Source: Hymenobacter sp. DG25A | GTDB taxonomy: Bacteria > Bacteroidota > Bacteroidia > Cytophagales > Hymenobacteraceae | Reading direction: 5' to 3' | Length of the DNA stretch: 64,000 bases | Assembly (NCBI RefSeq): GCF_001280305.1 | Contig: NZ_CP012623.1 | Span: 2,542,001-2,606,000 of the forward strand | In this document: positions 62,108-64,000 of the stretch, one piece after another | How the letters are laid out: the number at the start of each line of letters is the position of its first letter | Position numbering within the stretch: position 1 is the stretch's first letter | Notes under the pieces: model-generated | Databases searched by the model: none | The model's input: only the letters and a program-made list of their open reading frames with translations | Told to the model about the DNA's origin: nothing | Translations under genes and position numbers: made by a program

Positions 62108-63511
62108 ATGGCTCTGCAACGCCTTTCCTACGACGCGCTGATTATTGGCTCCGGCCAGGCCGGCAATCCACTGGCCGGCAGTCTGGCCGATGCCGGAAAA
62201 AAAGTTATTCTGATAGAGCGACACCTACTGGGCGGCTCCTGCATCAACTTCGGCTGCTCCCCCACCAAAGGCCTGCTGACCACCGCCGAACGCCTGCAGC
62301 AGATTCGGGAGGCCGCCGCTTATGGCATTCAGGTAGCCGCGCCGGTGCTGGACCTAGCCGCCGCCATGGACCGCAAAGATGCCATCATCGAAAAAACGCG
62401 CGCCGGGGTGCAGCACAACCTCACTCCTGAGCACCCCAATATCCGGGTGCTGCACGGCCACGCCACTTTCACAGCTCCCCGCACTGTGCAGGTGATGAGC
62501 GGCGGCCTCGTAACCCAGGAAATTACTGCTCCCCTCATTTTCATCAATACTGGCACGCGGTCCGCTATTCCAGAGATAGAAGGCCTGCTGAAGACCAGTT
62601 ACCTCACCCCTACCCAACTGCTGGATTTGCGCGAGCTGCCCGAGCACCTTGTCATTCTGGGTGGCGGCTATATCGGCGTAGAGTTTGGGTATATGTTCCG
62701 GCGCTTCGGCAGCCGCGTTACCATTATTGATTCCAGCAAGCAACTGCTAGGGCACGAGGATACCGATGTCAGCGAAGCTCTGCAACACATGCTGGAAGAA
62801 ATGGGCATTGAATTCGTGCTGGGGGCCAGGGCGCATCGGGTTTCGCAGCCTGAGAAAGCAGGGGCAATTACGGTAACAGCAAAAGCCCACTCCGGCCAGC
62901 GCCGCATTACGGGCACTCACCTGCTGGTAGCTACCGGCCGCCAGCCCAACACCGATGATCTGGGCCTGGAAGCCGCTGGCATCAAAACCGATGACCAAGG
63001 GTATATCCAGGTAAACAGCCGCCTGCAAACTAATGTACGCGGCATCTATGCCTTGGGTGATGTGCACGGCGGCCCCCAGTTCACCCACATCAGCTACGAC
63101 GACTACCGCGTGGTGCGCGACAACCTGCTGCACGGCCAGCGTCGCTCGGCCAAAAACCGGCCCCTGCCCTACGTTATCTTCACGCATCCGCAGCTAGGCC
63201 GCATTGGCCTCTCAGAGCAGCAGGCGCGGGAGCAGGGAATTGACTACCGCGTAGCCAAGCTGCCCGTGAAAACCATTGGCCGCGCCCGTGAAACCGGCCA
63301 GACCGCCGGCTTCTGGAAGGTGCTGATTGATAAGCAGGACCGCATACTGGGAACCGCCATTTTCTGTGAGCAGGGCGGCGAAATCATGGCCATGTTTCAG
63401 CTGGCTATGGCCGGGCGGCTACGGTACCAGCAGCTGCAGGATATGGTGTTTGCGCATCCTACCTGGGCGGAGGGGTTGAATAATGTGTTTCGCTATCTAA
63501 AGCAGAAGTAA
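62108..63511 (+). CDS. FAD-dependent pyridine nucleotide-disulfide oxidoreductase, MerA-like
   Basis: 467 residues from the ATG at 62108. FAD-binding ALIIGSGQAGNPLAGSLADAG; redox pair GGSCINFGCSPTK (CxxxxC); NAD-binding LVILGGGYIGVEFGYMFRRFG; second FAD block GIYALGDVHGG; dimerisation domain with FAHPTWAEGLNNVF. Resembles mercuric reductase and related enzymes, without the N-terminal HMA domain. Substrate (disulfide or metal ion) unresolved. Confidence 0.92.
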   Translation: MALQRLSYDALIIGSGQAGNPLAGSLADAGKKVILIERHLLGGSCINFGCSPTKGLLTTAERLQQIREAAAYGIQVAAPVLDLAAAMDRKDAIIEKTRAGVQHNLTPEHPNIRVLHGHATFTAPRTVQVMSGGLVTQEITAPLIFINTGTRSAIPEIEGLLKTSYLTPTQLLDLRELPEHLVILGGGYIGVEFGYMFRRFGSRVTIIDSSKQLLGHEDTDVSEALQHMLEEMGIEFVLGARAHRVSQPEKAGAITVTAKAHSGQRRITGTHLLVATGRQPNTDDLGLEAAGIKTDDQGYIQVNSRLQTNVRGIYALGDVHGGPQFTHISYDDYRVVRDNLLHGQRRSAKNRPLPYVIFTHPQLGRIGLSEQQAREQGIDYRVAKLPVKTIGRARETGQTAGFWKVLIDKQDRILGTAIFCEQGGEIMAMFQLAMAGRLRYQQLQDMVFAHPTWAEGLNNVFRYLKQK

Positions 63512-63556
63512 TTGATCCGGATGTTTAGCACCCCTGCTTCCTTTCAGAAATATTCC

Positions 63557-64000
63557 CTACTCAGCGCGCTTTGGCAAAAAGTGTGGGTGAAAGATTAGCC
63601 CTATACTGTAAGTGAGCATGTCTTCCCGTACATGTACTCTATGCCGGTTTAATAAATCATCAGCGTTATCCAATCCATTACCGGAATTAAAAGAGCAACC
63701 CAGGGTAGCCTGTAGCTTCAGAAAAGAGGCTGTTTGGCGGGTGATACCGGTACGCAGTAAAAACATAGGCTCATCCCGGATCATGCGGCGAAAAGGCAAC
63801 GGTTCGCCATTATAGGTAAGCGACTTGAAATCTATCCAAGTGCGACGGTACGAAAGCCCCAGGGTTACTCTTTTTATATCCACGGAGGCCGCTACCTGCC
63901 CGTAAAACTTGTTGTAATGGGTTTTATACTTATCGTAACCGGGATCCGACACCAGAAAATTTCTTATTCCTTTAAAGCCCCGTTGGCTTTCCGCTTGTCC
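63557..64000 (-). CDS. Barrel-like hypothetical protein, 5' end outside the window
   Basis: About 147 residues, open to the end of the window; a GTG at 63952 is internal, so the gene begins beyond the right edge. Alternating segments VAASVDIKRVTLGLSYRRTW, FLKLQATLGCSFNSG and MLTYSIGLIFHPHF look like outer-membrane strands. AT-richer than the neighbourhood. No family assigned. Confidence 0.65.
   Translation of the reverse strand, partial: GQAESQRGFKGIRNFLVSDPGYDKYKTHYNKFYGQVAASVDIKRVTLGLSYRRTWIDFKSLTYNGEPLPFRRMIRDEPMFLLRTGITRQTASFLKLQATLGCSFNSGNGLDNADDLLNRHRVHVREDMLTYSIGLIFHPHFLPKRAE

Overview
The window looks like ordinary chromosome from a GC-rich member of the Bacteroidota, most likely Hymenobacter or a close relative in the Hymenobacteraceae. 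Support comes from two proteins ending in type IX secretion sorting domains, a TonB-dependent receptor paired with a DUF4249 lipoprotein, starts that lack Shine-Dalgarno sequences, TAnnTTTG-type promoter motifs, an N-acyl-ornithine carbamoyltransferase in place of ornithine carbamoyltransferase, and dispersed palindromes starting GTCATnCTGAGC. No rRNA, tRNA, CRISPR array, transposase or prophage was seen.

Layout. 1-1.7 kb: 3' end of an alpha-2-macroglobulin gene. 2.5-16.6 kb: a complete arginine and carbamoyl-phosphate cluster, with argB-argE-argH on the minus strand and GNAT-argG-argC-argD-carA-carB-argF' on the plus strand. The two arms diverge from a structured gap of about 640 bp that may encode an arginine-containing leader peptide. 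Palindromic repeats sit in many of its gaps, and a small GIY-YIG nuclease gene between near-identical 41-bp repeats lies between carB and argF'. 17-19.5 kb: pbpC, the usual neighbour of the alpha-2-macroglobulin gene, so the arg cluster splits that pair. 19.6-21 kb: small envelope genes, the first behind a textbook sigma-54 promoter.

21-24 kb: DUF779, aldehyde dehydrogenase and a divergent AraC regulator. 24-31 kb: a small protein, an MFS exporter, a large secreted GH16 beta-glucanase and an Ala/Pro repeat protein. 31-35.5 kb: a minus-strand run with the two parts of an uncharacterised putative DNA repair pair (TIGR03915-like protein and a radical SAM/HhH protein), separated here by an alpha/beta hydrolase and a small ORF. 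35.7-45.9 kb: cell-envelope genes (Omp85-like barrel, CvfB-like, beta-barrel, T9SS cargo, DUF4249/TonB receptor, OmpH-like).

46-49 kb: a RimK module (aspartoacylase-like protein, RimK ligase, retropepsin-like protease) with a YjbR gene inserted in opposite orientation. 49-56 kb: sugar dehydrogenase, 2TM protein, macrodomain, hydrolase, DUF502, ispH, cmk, and two tandem paralogs of unknown function. 56-64 kb: adenine deaminase, response regulator, CBS-type PLP enzyme, sucD, a CxxCH protein, an outer-membrane lipoprotein, a flavin disulfide reductase and a truncated barrel-like gene.

The least explained items are the repeat-flanked GIY-YIG unit, the split radical SAM/TIGR03915 pair, the arg leader, and the Gln at the acyl-specificity position of ArgF'.
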